Origin: an uncultured Paraprevotella sp.
GTDB taxonomy: Bacteria; Bacteroidota; Bacteroidia; Bacteroidales; Bacteroidaceae
Assembly: GCA_900548345.1 (NCBI GenBank)
Contig: URKA01000009.1
Coordinates: forward strand, 14,765 to 78,764
Length of the DNA stretch: 64,000 nt
Direction: 5' to 3'
Below the pieces are notes generated by a model. It was given only the letters and a program-made list of their open reading frames with translations. It made no database searches and had not been told where the DNA came from. The position numbers were made by a program, and so were the translations under genes. This document shows positions 17,319 to 26,028 of this stretch, piece by piece. Position 1 is the first letter of the stretch; each line of letters starts with the position of its first letter.

Positions 17319-20318
17319 ATGAAGACAAAAAGTGCGTGGGCATTTCTCTTGTGCCTGATGTGTACAAATCTTTGGGCACAGAAGATTACGGTAAGCGGTA
17401 CGGTTGTGGAAGAAGAAACCAGTGAGCCGGTATTTTCCGCCTCGGTCGTGTTGCTGAATCCGGACAGTACGATGGCATGCGGTGCGAGTTCGAACATGGA
17501 AGGGCAGTTTACCCTTCCTGCCGTAAAGGCCGGAAAGTATATATTCCGTATCACATACGTAGGATTCAAGACGTATTTTAAGAATGTGCAGTTGTCTTCA
17601 TCACAAAAGTCCTTGTCGATGGGCACCGTCAAACTTCAGCCTGATGCCATTTTGTTGAAAGCGGCGGAAGTGACGGCACGTGCTGCTCAAGTGGAAATGA
17701 AGGAAGACACTTTTGTCTACAATGCCGCAGCCTATCGTGTGCCGGAAGGTTCTGCTCTTGAGGCACTTGTACGAAAGTTGCCCGGAGCGGAAGTGACCGA
17801 CGACGGGACAATCAAAATCAATGGCAAGGAAGTGAAGAAAATCATGGTGGACGGGAAGGAGTTTTTCGACAACGACACGAAGATAGCCATGAAGAATCTG
17901 CCTACGTCCATGGTCGAGAAGATTAAGGCGTACGACCGTCAGAGCGACTATACGCGCACTACGGGCATTGATGACGGAGAGGAGGAAACCGTGCTCGACC
18001 TTTCCGTAAAGAAAGACATGAAGCAGGGGTGGCTGATGAATGCGGATGTGGGTTATGGTACGGAAGAACGCTATACGGGAAAGGTGATAGTGAACCGTTT
18101 CACGGACCGTCTGCAACTCTCCGCATTCGGATCTGCCAATAATGTGAACGACAACGGGTTTCCAGGTGGAGGCTTCCGCGGTTGGGGCGGCGGAGGCGGC
18201 GGACTCGTAGCCAGCAAGATGGCGGGATTGAACTTCTCATGGGAGAACGGCAAGAAGGAACGTGAGGGGGGCATGCTGAAATTAGGTGGTAACGTGCGCT
18301 ATTCGCATACCGGAACGGATGCATTGTCCACCAACAACTCTGAAACTTTCTTGCCTTCCGGTTCGGGCAGCTCCTTCTCAAACAGCAGAAACGACAGCCG
18401 GTCGGGGCGTACCAATGTCAATGCCAACTTCCGGGTGGAGTGGATGCCTGATTCGATGACACGCATCATGTTCCGTCCTAATTTCTCTTTCTCGGAGAAC
18501 GACAGCAGAGGCGTAAGCAGTTCGGTGACCTTCAATGAGAATCCTTATCTGAAGATGAAAGACCCCTTGTCGGAGTATATGGAGTATGTCAAGGACAGTA
18601 TGGTGGTCAACGATAACCGGCGTAACACGTTCTCCGACGGGAACAACCATTCGGTAAGCGGTATGTTGATGGCAAACCGTCGGTTGAACAGCAGTGGGCG
18701 CAACCTTACCTTGCGGTTGAATGCCGGATATTCGGATTCCGACAACAAATCATTCAATATCTCCGATGTGAACTATTTCCTGAAGTCCGTAGCGGAGAAG
18801 AGGAGGAATTCGTACATGCGACAGTACAATGTCAACCCTTCCAAAAGTTATAATGCCAGTGCGGATCTGAGCTACAGCGAGCCGCTGTTCAAAGGGGCAC
18901 ATCTGCAGTTCGGGTACAAGTTCCAGTATCGATATTCAGATTCCGACCGTTCCATGTATTCGCTGGACAGCCTGATAAGCAAGGGCGAAATCACTAAAGA
19001 GGAACTGATGAACTATCCCTTGACTTATGTGCCGGGGATAGACTGGCTGGAGTTGTGCAAGAATTATGAGAACAGTCAGTATGCCACTTATAAGGAATAT
19101 AATCAAGACGCGAATGTGATGTTCCGTTACATAAAAGGCGAGATGCGTCTGAATGCCGGTGTTTCCTTGCAACCGCAGAAAACGTATATGGATTATCAGA
19201 AAGGACGGTTGGATACATCTGTTGTCCGTCAGGTCATCAACTGGGCTCCCCGAATTGATTTCCGCTACAAGATATCGGAAACCAGTCAGGTTCGTGTACG
19301 TTATAACGGACGTTCCGCACAACCCTCCATGACGAATCTGCTTGATGTGACGGATGACTCCGATCCATTGAATATATCTAAGGGAAATCCCGGTTTGAAA
19401 CCTTCGTGGACCAACAGTTTCAACGTGTTCTATAATAATTATATTACGGAAAAACAGCGGGGATGGATGGTGCATGCAAGAGCCAATATGACCAGTAACA
19501 GTATCAGTACTGCTGTGTTGTATGATGAACAGACGGGTGGAAGAATCAGTATGCCCATGAATATCAACGGCAACTGGAATGCCAATACCAATCTGATGTT
19601 TAATACGGCGATGGGTCCGAAGAAGTATTTCAACATCTGGACCTTTACGAATGTAGGCTATACGAATAGCGTGAATTATATCAGTACGAGTGCAGGAAAC
19701 GGTGGCCTTGTCATGGAATCGAGCGGTAATATACTGAACATGAGTAAAAAGAGTACCACCAAGTCTACTGATGTCGGAGAACGGCTGAACCTGAACTTCC
19801 GCAACGACCTGCTTGAGGTCGGAGTAAACGGAAGCATCAATTACCAGCATGCACGCAATGCTTTGCAGGAGAATGCCAATCTGGATACTTACAATTTCTC
19901 GTATGGTGCCAATCTGAATCTCAACCTTCCATGGAACATGAGTTTCTCGACAGATATCAATGAAGATTGCCGAAGGGGATACGATGACGCTTCGATGAAT
20001 ACAAACGAACTTATCTGGAATGCTCAGATTTCGCAAAGTTTCCTGAAGGAAAATGCCGCAACGGTTTCCGTTCAGTGGTATGATATTCTTCAACAGAAGA
20101 GCAATATCAGCCGTTCCATCTCCGCTACTCGGCGTGCCGACACATGGAATAATGCCATCAACAGTTATGTCATGGTTCACTTCATTTATAAACTGAATCT
20201 ATTGGGTAACAAGGAAGCGCGGGCGGAAATGCGTGGCTTTGACGGTGGCTTTGGAGGACCCGGTGGTCTTGGCAGAGGAGGAAGAAGGGGACCCGGCGGT
20301 TTTGGCGGTCCGAGATAA
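17319..20318 (+). CDS. TonB-receptor-like outer-membrane beta-barrel protein with Gly-rich tail
   Basis: A 999-residue outer-membrane protein. Signal peptide MKTKSAWAFLLCLMCTNLWAQ, then a carboxypeptidase-regulatory-like beta-sandwich (about 24-105: VSGTVVEEETSEPVF, GKYIFRITYVGFKTY), then a plug-like region (VRKLPGAEVTDDGTIKINGK, IMVDGKEFFDNDTK at about 148-190), then a long barrel with alternating aromatic strands. The C terminus is an unusual Gly/Arg tail (GGFGGPGGLGRGGRRG) after the last predicted strand. A poly-Gly stretch also lies near residue 290 (GGGFRGWGGGGGG). There is no SusD-like gene beside it, so it is not a SusC. The substrate is unknown. Confidence 0.85.
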   Translation: MKTKSAWAFLLCLMCTNLWAQKITVSGTVVEEETSEPVFSASVVLLNPDSTMACGASSNMEGQFTLPAVKAGKYIFRITYVGFKTYFKNVQLSSSQKSLSMGTVKLQPDAILLKAAEVTARAAQVEMKEDTFVYNAAAYRVPEGSALEALVRKLPGAEVTDDGTIKINGKEVKKIMVDGKEFFDNDTKIAMKNLPTSMVEKIKAYDRQSDYTRTTGIDDGEEETVLDLSVKKDMKQGWLMNADVGYGTEERYTGKVIVNRFTDRLQLSAFGSANNVNDNGFPGGGFRGWGGGGGGLVASKMAGLNFSWENGKKEREGGMLKLGGNVRYSHTGTDALSTNNSETFLPSGSGSSFSNSRNDSRSGRTNVNANFRVEWMPDSMTRIMFRPNFSFSENDSRGVSSSVTFNENPYLKMKDPLSEYMEYVKDSMVVNDNRRNTFSDGNNHSVSGMLMANRRLNSSGRNLTLRLNAGYSDSDNKSFNISDVNYFLKSVAEKRRNSYMRQYNVNPSKSYNASADLSYSEPLFKGAHLQFGYKFQYRYSDSDRSMYSLDSLISKGEITKEELMNYPLTYVPGIDWLELCKNYENSQYATYKEYNQDANVMFRYIKGEMRLNAGVSLQPQKTYMDYQKGRLDTSVVRQVINWAPRIDFRYKISETSQVRVRYNGRSAQPSMTNLLDVTDDSDPLNISKGNPGLKPSWTNSFNVFYNNYITEKQRGWMVHARANMTSNSISTAVLYDEQTGGRISMPMNINGNWNANTNLMFNTAMGPKKYFNIWTFTNVGYTNSVNYISTSAGNGGLVMESSGNILNMSKKSTTKSTDVGERLNLNFRNDLLEVGVNGSINYQHARNALQENANLDTYNFSYGANLNLNLPWNMSFSTDINEDCRRGYDDASMNTNELIWNAQISQSFLKENAATVSVQWYDILQQKSNISRSISATRRADTWNNAINSYVMVHFIYKLNLLGNKEARAEMRGFDGGFGGPGGLGRGGRRGPGGFGGPR

Positions 20319-20445
20319 ACATTTTCGGTAGGTGTGAGATGAAATAGTTGCAATGGTTTCGTTCTTTGTCGTAAGAAAGGGCGGGACCATTGTTCTTTTT
20401 AAAGACTTTTGTATCGTTTTCCGATTGAATCTCAATAGTTTTTCG

Positions 20446-20453
20446 TAAGTTTG
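20446..20453 (+). promoter_or_regulatory. -7 box of cardiolipin synthase gene
   Basis: TAAGTTTG fits TAnnTTTG and lies 23 bp before the start codon; the -33 box is weak. Confidence 0.45.
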
Positions 20454-20476
20454 TCAGGTACAAACGAAAAAGTGAT

Positions 20477-21943
20477 GTGAATGACGCTTTGATTTATAGC
20501 CTGGCTGGCATGTTTTATTTGTTTGTGGTGTTGCCGCAGATGCTTGTTGTCGTGTCTGAGAACCGACGTCCGGTGAAGACTGTGGCATGGTTGCTTGTGT
20601 TGTTCTGTCTGCCGATTTTCGGTTTGGTGATTTATTTCTTTTTCGGGAGCAACCGCAAACGCGAACATTTCGTGAGCCGTGCCTGTTCCATCCAGTTGGC
20701 ACGTCGTTCCGCCGTGCGCTTTTATCAAGGAGGATTCCCTGAATTACCCGATGAATACGTTCATCTGATTAAACTGTTCCGCCGTCAGGGCGGGGCTTTC
20801 CCTTATGACGACAACAAAATATGTTTCTTCACGGAAGGACGGAAGATGCTGGAGTCGCTCTTGCGCGATATTGCCGCAGCCCGGCATCATATACATCTGG
20901 AGTTTTATATCATCGAGGATGATGAAATTGGCCGTCGGGTAAGGGATGCTCTGGTGGCAAAGGTGAAGGAAGGCGTGAGTGTGCGGTTCGTTTATGATGA
21001 TGTAGGTTGTTGGAACGTGAAGTCGAAGTTCTTCCGGACAATGGAAGAGGCTGGCATACAGGTGGCATCCTTTCTGCCGGTACGCTTTCCGAAACTGACG
21101 AGCAAAGTAGACTTCCGCAACCATCGTAAGATAGTGGTCGTGGACGGTATCATCGGCTATGTCGGGGGAATGAATCTGGCCGAGCGTTATTTCTGCAACG
21201 GCCGGGACGGCGGAGTCTTCTGGCGCGATACGCATTGCCGGATTATGGGTAATGCCGTGGCCGGACTTCAACGGGCTTTTATGGGAGACTGGAACGTGGC
21301 GACCAAAGAGACCATTACGGAGCAGGTTTATTATCCGAAGGAAGAGGAGGGGAGAAAGATGGTGCTGGCCGATACCCATCCATACGCCAGCGACACAGCG
21401 CTGATTCAGATTGTGAGTTCCATGCCTACGACACCGTGGCCGGACATCATGCAGGGGATGGTGATGGCCTTGTTGAAGGCGCGCAAGTATTGTTATCTGC
21501 AAAGCCCGTATTTTATGCCGACCGAGGGGATGATGTTTGCCATGCAGACGGCGGCATTGGCCGGGGTGGACGTGCGCTTGATGATTCCGGAAAGAGCCGA
21601 CAAACGTTTGTTGACATGGGCGTCGAAAGCGTATCTTGCCGATGCGATGCGTGCGGGAGTGCGCATCTATCTGTATCGTGCCGGTTTCCTGCATTCCAAG
21701 ACGCTGGTTTGTGATGACATGTTGTCATCCTGTGGTTCTACGAATATCGATTTCCGTAGTTTCGAGCGTAATTTTGAGGTCAATGCCTTTGTATACGACC
21801 GTCGCGCGGCTCTTTTCATGAAAGACATGTTTCTGAAAGATCAGGCACATTGTCACCTGCTGAATGTGGAAAACTGGGAGAACCCAAGTCTGTGGCACCG
21901 GATGAGAGACTCCTTCATTCGTCTGCTGGCGCCTTTGCTTTGA
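20477..21943 (+). CDS. cls: Cardiolipin synthase (phospholipase D family)
   Basis: Inner-membrane enzyme that condenses two phosphatidylglycerols to cardiolipin. Two N-terminal transmembrane segments (about 4-22 and 33-53) are followed by two phospholipase D HKD motifs, HRKIVVVDGIIGYVGGMNLA in the first half and HSKTLVCDDMLSSCGSTNID in the second. The 488 residues are normal. The 3' end overlaps the convergent rsmD gene by 29 bp, a real tail-to-tail overlap since both C termini look intact. Confidence 0.94.
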   Translation: MNDALIYSLAGMFYLFVVLPQMLVVVSENRRPVKTVAWLLVLFCLPIFGLVIYFFFGSNRKREHFVSRACSIQLARRSAVRFYQGGFPELPDEYVHLIKLFRRQGGAFPYDDNKICFFTEGRKMLESLLRDIAAARHHIHLEFYIIEDDEIGRRVRDALVAKVKEGVSVRFVYDDVGCWNVKSKFFRTMEEAGIQVASFLPVRFPKLTSKVDFRNHRKIVVVDGIIGYVGGMNLAERYFCNGRDGGVFWRDTHCRIMGNAVAGLQRAFMGDWNVATKETITEQVYYPKEEEGRKMVLADTHPYASDTALIQIVSSMPTTPWPDIMQGMVMALLKARKYCYLQSPYFMPTEGMMFAMQTAALAGVDVRLMIPERADKRLLTWASKAYLADAMRAGVRIYLYRAGFLHSKTLVCDDMLSSCGSTNIDFRSFERNFEVNAFVYDRRAALFMKDMFLKDQAHCHLLNVENWENPSLWHRMRDSFIRLLAPLL

Positions 21944-22469
21944 AAAAAGAGAAGTTTACGCTGCCGTACGACCTGTGCTCCACAAAACATTCGTGCGTGG
22001 TGAATACGTTTGTCTTTCCATGTTCCAATACGAACAGACCGTTGTCTTTCAGTAACCTGTGCGAAAGGACCATATCCGGCAGTTTCTCCAACTCCTTTAG
22101 TGCATAAGGGGGGTCGGCGAAGATAAAATCAAACTGTTCGTTGCACTTGTCCAGATAGCGGAACGCGTCTGTGCGCAACGGGAAGCAATTGTCTGCCTTC
22201 AACGTGTCGAGGATGTGGGTGATGAAAGCAAAATGCTGCGGGTCGCGTTCAATGGAGACTACTCTCTCGCAACCTCTTGAAAGCAGTTCGATGGTGATGC
22301 TTCCGGTTCCGGCAAACAGGTCGAGGGCAGTCGGGCCATCCTCGAAATCCATGTATCCGTTCAGTACGTTAAAAAGGTTTTCTTTGGCGAAATCCGTTGT
22401 CGGGCGTGCCTTGAAACTTCGCGGGATGTCGAAGTGCCGTCCTTTGTATTTTCCGGTAATGACTCTCAT
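21915..22469 (-). CDS. rsmD: 16S rRNA (guanine966-N2)-methyltransferase RsmD
   Basis: SAM-dependent methyltransferase for G966 of 16S rRNA. MRVITGKYKGR is the canonical N terminus, so I start at 22469, which also avoids overlap with the upstream gene. SAM-binding motif LDLFAGTGSITIELLSRG and catalytic DPPY in FADPPYALKE are present; a fitting length of 184 residues. It follows the DUF3822 gene by 13 bp. Confidence 0.93.
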   Translation of the reverse strand: MRVITGKYKGRHFDIPRSFKARPTTDFAKENLFNVLNGYMDFEDGPTALDLFAGTGSITIELLSRGCERVVSIERDPQHFAFITHILDTLKADNCFPLRTDAFRYLDKCNEQFDFIFADPPYALKELEKLPDMVLSHRLLKDNGLFVLEHGKTNVFTTHECFVEHRSYGSVNFSFFKAKAPADE

Positions 22470-22482
22470 CGTGGCGTGATTT

Positions 22483-23325
22483 TTAAATGACGTTGACAAG
22501 TAGTGTGAGCAAATCGAAAGGAACCTGCGGATTCCGTGCCGACGCGTAACGTCGGTAGATGTCGGCTGAGGTGAGCGGTTTCACCTGGTGCAGATATTTG
22601 CCGAGAGTTTGTGTGCACTCGTTCTTGATGCTGTTTTCGCCCAGAAGGATACATTCTCCTTCGCGTGTGTCCATAGCCAAATGTTTCCATACGGAGAGTA
22701 TGAAATAGGTCGCATTGTCGGAATGGTCGGCCGGAAAGGAATTGGCATAATGCAACTTCTGTTCCTTATAGCCGAACACAAGCATTTCCTGTTCATGGAA
22801 ATACACATATAGGCGCTGTTTGTCTTTTGTGTCGAAGGTGAGCATCTTTTCGAGCAGCATGGTGTCGGCATGGTAGAAGCGTATGCCGGGGAAACGCCGG
22901 CACAGCATCTGTTCCAGTTCCTTGTCCACGGAAAAAATCTTGGCGATTTCCAGATGAGGCAGAATGTTATAGTAAATCTTGCCGACTTGTTTTTGTGCAA
23001 ATGTCAGTCTGAAGAGTGTGTTAGCCTCTTCTTTCTTGAATGCCTCCAACGGAATCTGTATGGAGGGTCCGGTAATCAGGCAGTATATGCCCAAGTAACT
23101 TTTCCTTCCCGTCAGGGTCGACTGTGCCAGTGCTTTTTCCAGTGTTTCGGCGTGGCTTTCTCCGTTTTGGTAATGATAAGTCTCGGTCTTTATAGCTTCG
23201 GCTTCTGTCGGGCTGTAGCTATAAAAAGAAAATCCATCCGCGTGCAAGCGGATGGATAGACTGTATGTTTTTTGTTGATTATTCCCAGTTGCCTGCATTG
23301 TTGTTCGGGGATGTGATGTCTCCAA
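22483..23325 (-). CDS. DUF3822 family protein
   Basis: A 280-residue soluble protein that fits DUF3822, a Bacteroidetes family with an ASKHA/actin-like look (LSIRLHADGFSFYSY near the N terminus, LYVYFHEQEMLVFGY in the middle). It is commonly found directly before rsmD, as here. No catalytic residues can be assigned. The first Met overlaps the 3' end of the upstream gene by 47 bp; a start at the second Met (23298) would cut the overlap to 20 bp. Confidence 0.75.
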   Translation of the reverse strand: METSHPRTTMQATGNNQQKTYSLSIRLHADGFSFYSYSPTEAEAIKTETYHYQNGESHAETLEKALAQSTLTGRKSYLGIYCLITGPSIQIPLEAFKKEEANTLFRLTFAQKQVGKIYYNILPHLEIAKIFSVDKELEQMLCRRFPGIRFYHADTMLLEKMLTFDTKDKQRLYVYFHEQEMLVFGYKEQKLHYANSFPADHSDNATYFILSVWKHLAMDTREGECILLGENSIKNECTQTLGKYLHQVKPLTSADIYRRYASARNPQVPFDLLTLLVNVI

Positions 23326-23953
23326 TCTTCAATCCGGGGTAGCGTCCCTGTTTTTCAGCCATGTCGGTCAGGTTGTATATCTCACGTTCGTTCATTCCTT
23401 TCAGATAAGAGGAATATGGAGCGCGGCATTCCATGACATTCTGTGTCACGCCAGAACGGCCCACGTGGATGGTCTTTTCCAGTTCAAATTTCTCACCGTT
23501 GCTGTAGGGGATGTATTGGATGGAATCGGCCACGAAGTCTTTGCCGAGCAATGTGTCGGCCAATGCCACCCATGTGGTGTCGCGGCGGAAGTTCTGCAGT
23601 CCGTTGGCTGCGATGGCAGCCGCATCTCCGCTTTTCACGATGGCGGAAGCCTTGGCTTCTGTCAAGCCCTTGGCCATTTGGTCGTCGCTCAGTTCGCCCA
23701 CCTTGCTAATCATAGGTATACGTCCGTTTTTGATAAAGTCAATCATGACATGGAATGAGTCGCAGAACTCACCCTGATGCTGCTGGCGGTATTGTTCCTC
23801 TATGTTCTTGATAAGAATCAGACGCTCTTTTACCGCAGCCTCGCGTATGCTCTTTTCTTCGTTGAAATGGATGGGGGCCATGATGCTTTCATAGCACAAC
23901 CATAGCAGGACTGCCGCACAGACGCCCAAAATACAATTAATAACGATTTTCAT
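23279..23953 (-). CDS. Membrane-anchored conserved protein of unknown function
   Basis: A 224-residue protein with one N-terminal membrane anchor (residues 3-22, IVINCILGVCAAVLLWLCY) and a periplasmic region that begins with a charged coiled-coil-like helix (EEKSIREAAVKERLILIKNIEEQYRQ split over about 33-58). It ends in NNNAGNWE. I recognise it only as a conserved Bacteroidales hypothetical upstream of DUF3822 and rsmD. A -7 box (minus TATTTTTG, 23997-23990) lies 37 bp upstream. Confidence 0.75.
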   Translation of the reverse strand: MKIVINCILGVCAAVLLWLCYESIMAPIHFNEEKSIREAAVKERLILIKNIEEQYRQQHQGEFCDSFHVMIDFIKNGRIPMISKVGELSDDQMAKGLTEAKASAIVKSGDAAAIAANGLQNFRRDTTWVALADTLLGKDFVADSIQYIPYSNGEKFELEKTIHVGRSGVTQNVMECRAPYSSYLKGMNEREIYNLTDMAEKQGRYPGLKIGDITSPNNNAGNWE

Positions 23954-24049
23954 GATACTTTATAATTTTTATTTGTTACATTCGCATCGCAAAAATAAGA
24001 TAAATAAATTTAATATCCGACTTTTCGGCGAAAATTTTATCCGGCTTTT

Positions 24050-25483
24050 ATGATTAATAAGGAATTGGCGGCTTTTATCGAGAGCAAATGTTTGTTTTCG
24101 GTCACGGACGGGCAGAAGGAAGTCATTGCCACGTTGGCCGATTTCCTGACCGCAGAGGGCGGCGCTGACAAGGTGTGCTTGTTGCGCGGCTATGCCGGTA
24201 CGGGTAAGACCTCGGTGCTTGCCGCACTTGTGCGGGCGATGAAGGAACTGCATCGCGGGGTGGTACTGATGGCTCCTACGGGACGTGCCGCAAAGGTCTT
24301 TTCGCTCAAGGCCGGCAGCCCGGCATCCACCATTCATAAGCGGATTTACAGGCAGAAGGCCTTTGACGGGAGCGATACCTCATTCGCGCAGAATGTGAAC
24401 CTCATGAAGCACGCGTTGTTCGTTGTGGACGAGGCTTCCATGATTTCCGGCATGTACGGCAACGGCGGAATGTTCGGTACCGGTTGCCTGCTCGACGACT
24501 TGATGCACTTTGTGTATTCGGGTGAGGGGTGCCGTCTGTTGCTTTCCGGTGATGCGGCCCAGTTGCCACCCGTAGGCGAGGAGTTGAGTCCGGCTATGTC
24601 GGCTGACGTGCTGAAAGGTTACGGGCTTCGTGTGTGGGACGTGGAACTGACGCAGGTGGTGCGCCAGCACGATGAGAGTGGCATTCTGTGGAATGCCACA
24701 CGACTGCGTCGTATCATTACGGCGGCCGAATACACGGGTCTTCCGCAGATTCGCATCGGGGGATTTCCCGATGTGCGCCGCATTTCCGGTGAGGAATTGA
24801 TTGAGGCCCTTGAAGCCTGCTACTATCAGGTGGGGACGGACCAGACCATCGTGTTGACGCGCTCCAACAAGCGGGCCAATATATATAATAATGGTATCCG
24901 TGCGCGTGTTTTGGGACGGGAGGAGGAGCTGACATCAGGCGATCGCCTGTTGGTGGTGCGCAACAATTATTATAAGATGGAAGGGCAGAAGTGCGGAAAC
25001 TTCGATTTTGTGGCCAATGGCGACGTGGCCGTGGTATGCCGTTATCGCCGCGAGCGTAGCCTGTACGGTTTCCGCTTTGCGGATGTACTCTTGCGTTTCC
25101 CTGACTATGACGATTGCGAGATGGAGATGACCGTGCTGCTTGATACCTTGCAGAGCGAGGCACCGGCCTTGACGCGTGAGCAGAACGATGCGCTTTTCCA
25201 TGCGGTGGAAGAGGATTATGCCGATGTGACCGTGAAGCGGGAGCGGATGAAGAAAATCAAGAATGACCCTTATTTCAATGCCTTGCAGGTGAAATATGCT
25301 TATGCCTTAACATGTCATAAGGCTCAAGGCGGGCAATGGCAAAAGGTTTTTGTGGACCAGGGATATATGACGGAAGATATGCTTACTCCCGATTATTTCC
25401 GTTGGCTGTATACAGCCTTCACTCGTGCTACGGACACGCTTTATTTAGTGAACTGGCCGGAAATGCAGATGGAGAAGGCGTGA
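24050..25483 (+). CDS. RecD-like superfamily 1 DNA helicase
   Basis: ATP-dependent helicase of 477 residues. Walker A is GYAGTGKTS at about 47-55, motif Ic/II VVDEASMIS at about 127-135, motif III LSGDAAQLPPVGEE, and the C-terminal UvrD_C_2-type motif ALTCHKAQGGQW with FTRATDTLYLV. The core resembles RecD2/ExoV alpha without the long N-terminal domain of RecD2. No RecB or RecC gene is adjacent. It reads divergently from the membrane protein gene at 23953 and marks the left border of the accessory region. Confidence 0.88.
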   Translation: MINKELAAFIESKCLFSVTDGQKEVIATLADFLTAEGGADKVCLLRGYAGTGKTSVLAALVRAMKELHRGVVLMAPTGRAAKVFSLKAGSPASTIHKRIYRQKAFDGSDTSFAQNVNLMKHALFVVDEASMISGMYGNGGMFGTGCLLDDLMHFVYSGEGCRLLLSGDAAQLPPVGEELSPAMSADVLKGYGLRVWDVELTQVVRQHDESGILWNATRLRRIITAAEYTGLPQIRIGGFPDVRRISGEELIEALEACYYQVGTDQTIVLTRSNKRANIYNNGIRARVLGREEELTSGDRLLVVRNNYYKMEGQKCGNFDFVANGDVAVVCRYRRERSLYGFRFADVLLRFPDYDDCEMEMTVLLDTLQSEAPALTREQNDALFHAVEEDYADVTVKRERMKKIKNDPYFNALQVKYAYALTCHKAQGGQWQKVFVDQGYMTEDMLTPDYFRWLYTAFTRATDTLYLVNWPEMQMEKA

Positions 25484-26028
25484 AAACAGGTATCCACTAT
25501 CATGCAGACAGATTATTCAGGGATTTTGGCCTAAATAATCAGGGGGTAGAATCACTTTGGTTTTAGGGGCATCTTACACTGAATAGTCCTTGTTTACGGT
25601 TCACTTCTTTAAGTCCAATTGTCTCTTTCGTGTATATACCTACTTATTAATATGTTTGATGCGTCATTAAGCAATAAATAACGTTGCAATATTTGCGATG
25701 ATTTGAGCGGGGATACGTCTGAGTACATTGACCTGTGTCTGTATTGTCGGATTAAATTAGGGATTGCACATTTATAAGTATAGACACTATTCATGGTTTC
25801 GGGGATGTCAATATAATGCTATATGATGTCGATATTTTATTATTGTTTTTAACGGTAAACGAGCGATATTTGCATTATTCGATGAAACGGAAGGTGTTTC
25901 TGCCGGAATAATTGGCAGGTCAGTGCATTCACCTTTCTATCGGATGTTGATTATATCGCTGATAAACCGGTTGGCTGGATTAAGTATGCACTGGGATAAT
26001 CCCGCCAATAGACAAAAACAGACATGTT
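25484..26028. other. 545-bp gap between helicase and GH95 operon
   Basis: No credible gene is visible. Near the left end, 25511-25521 pairs with 25530-25540 (11 bp, one mismatch) as a possible terminator without a T-run. Short stop-rich frames cover the rest. The promoter of the GH95 operon must lie here, but I find only the near-match GATATTTG at about 25864-25871. The base composition becomes AT-rich compared with the helicase gene. Confidence 0.5.

Noticed and set aside
18936..20180. A 414-codon minus-strand frame opposite the outer-membrane barrel gene
   Set aside because: Antisense shadow; the plus-strand barrel has a signal peptide and conserved domain order.
25484..26028. Degenerate gene or regulator remnant in the gap before the GH95 gene
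   Set aside because: All frames are broken by stops and no peptide resembles a known family.
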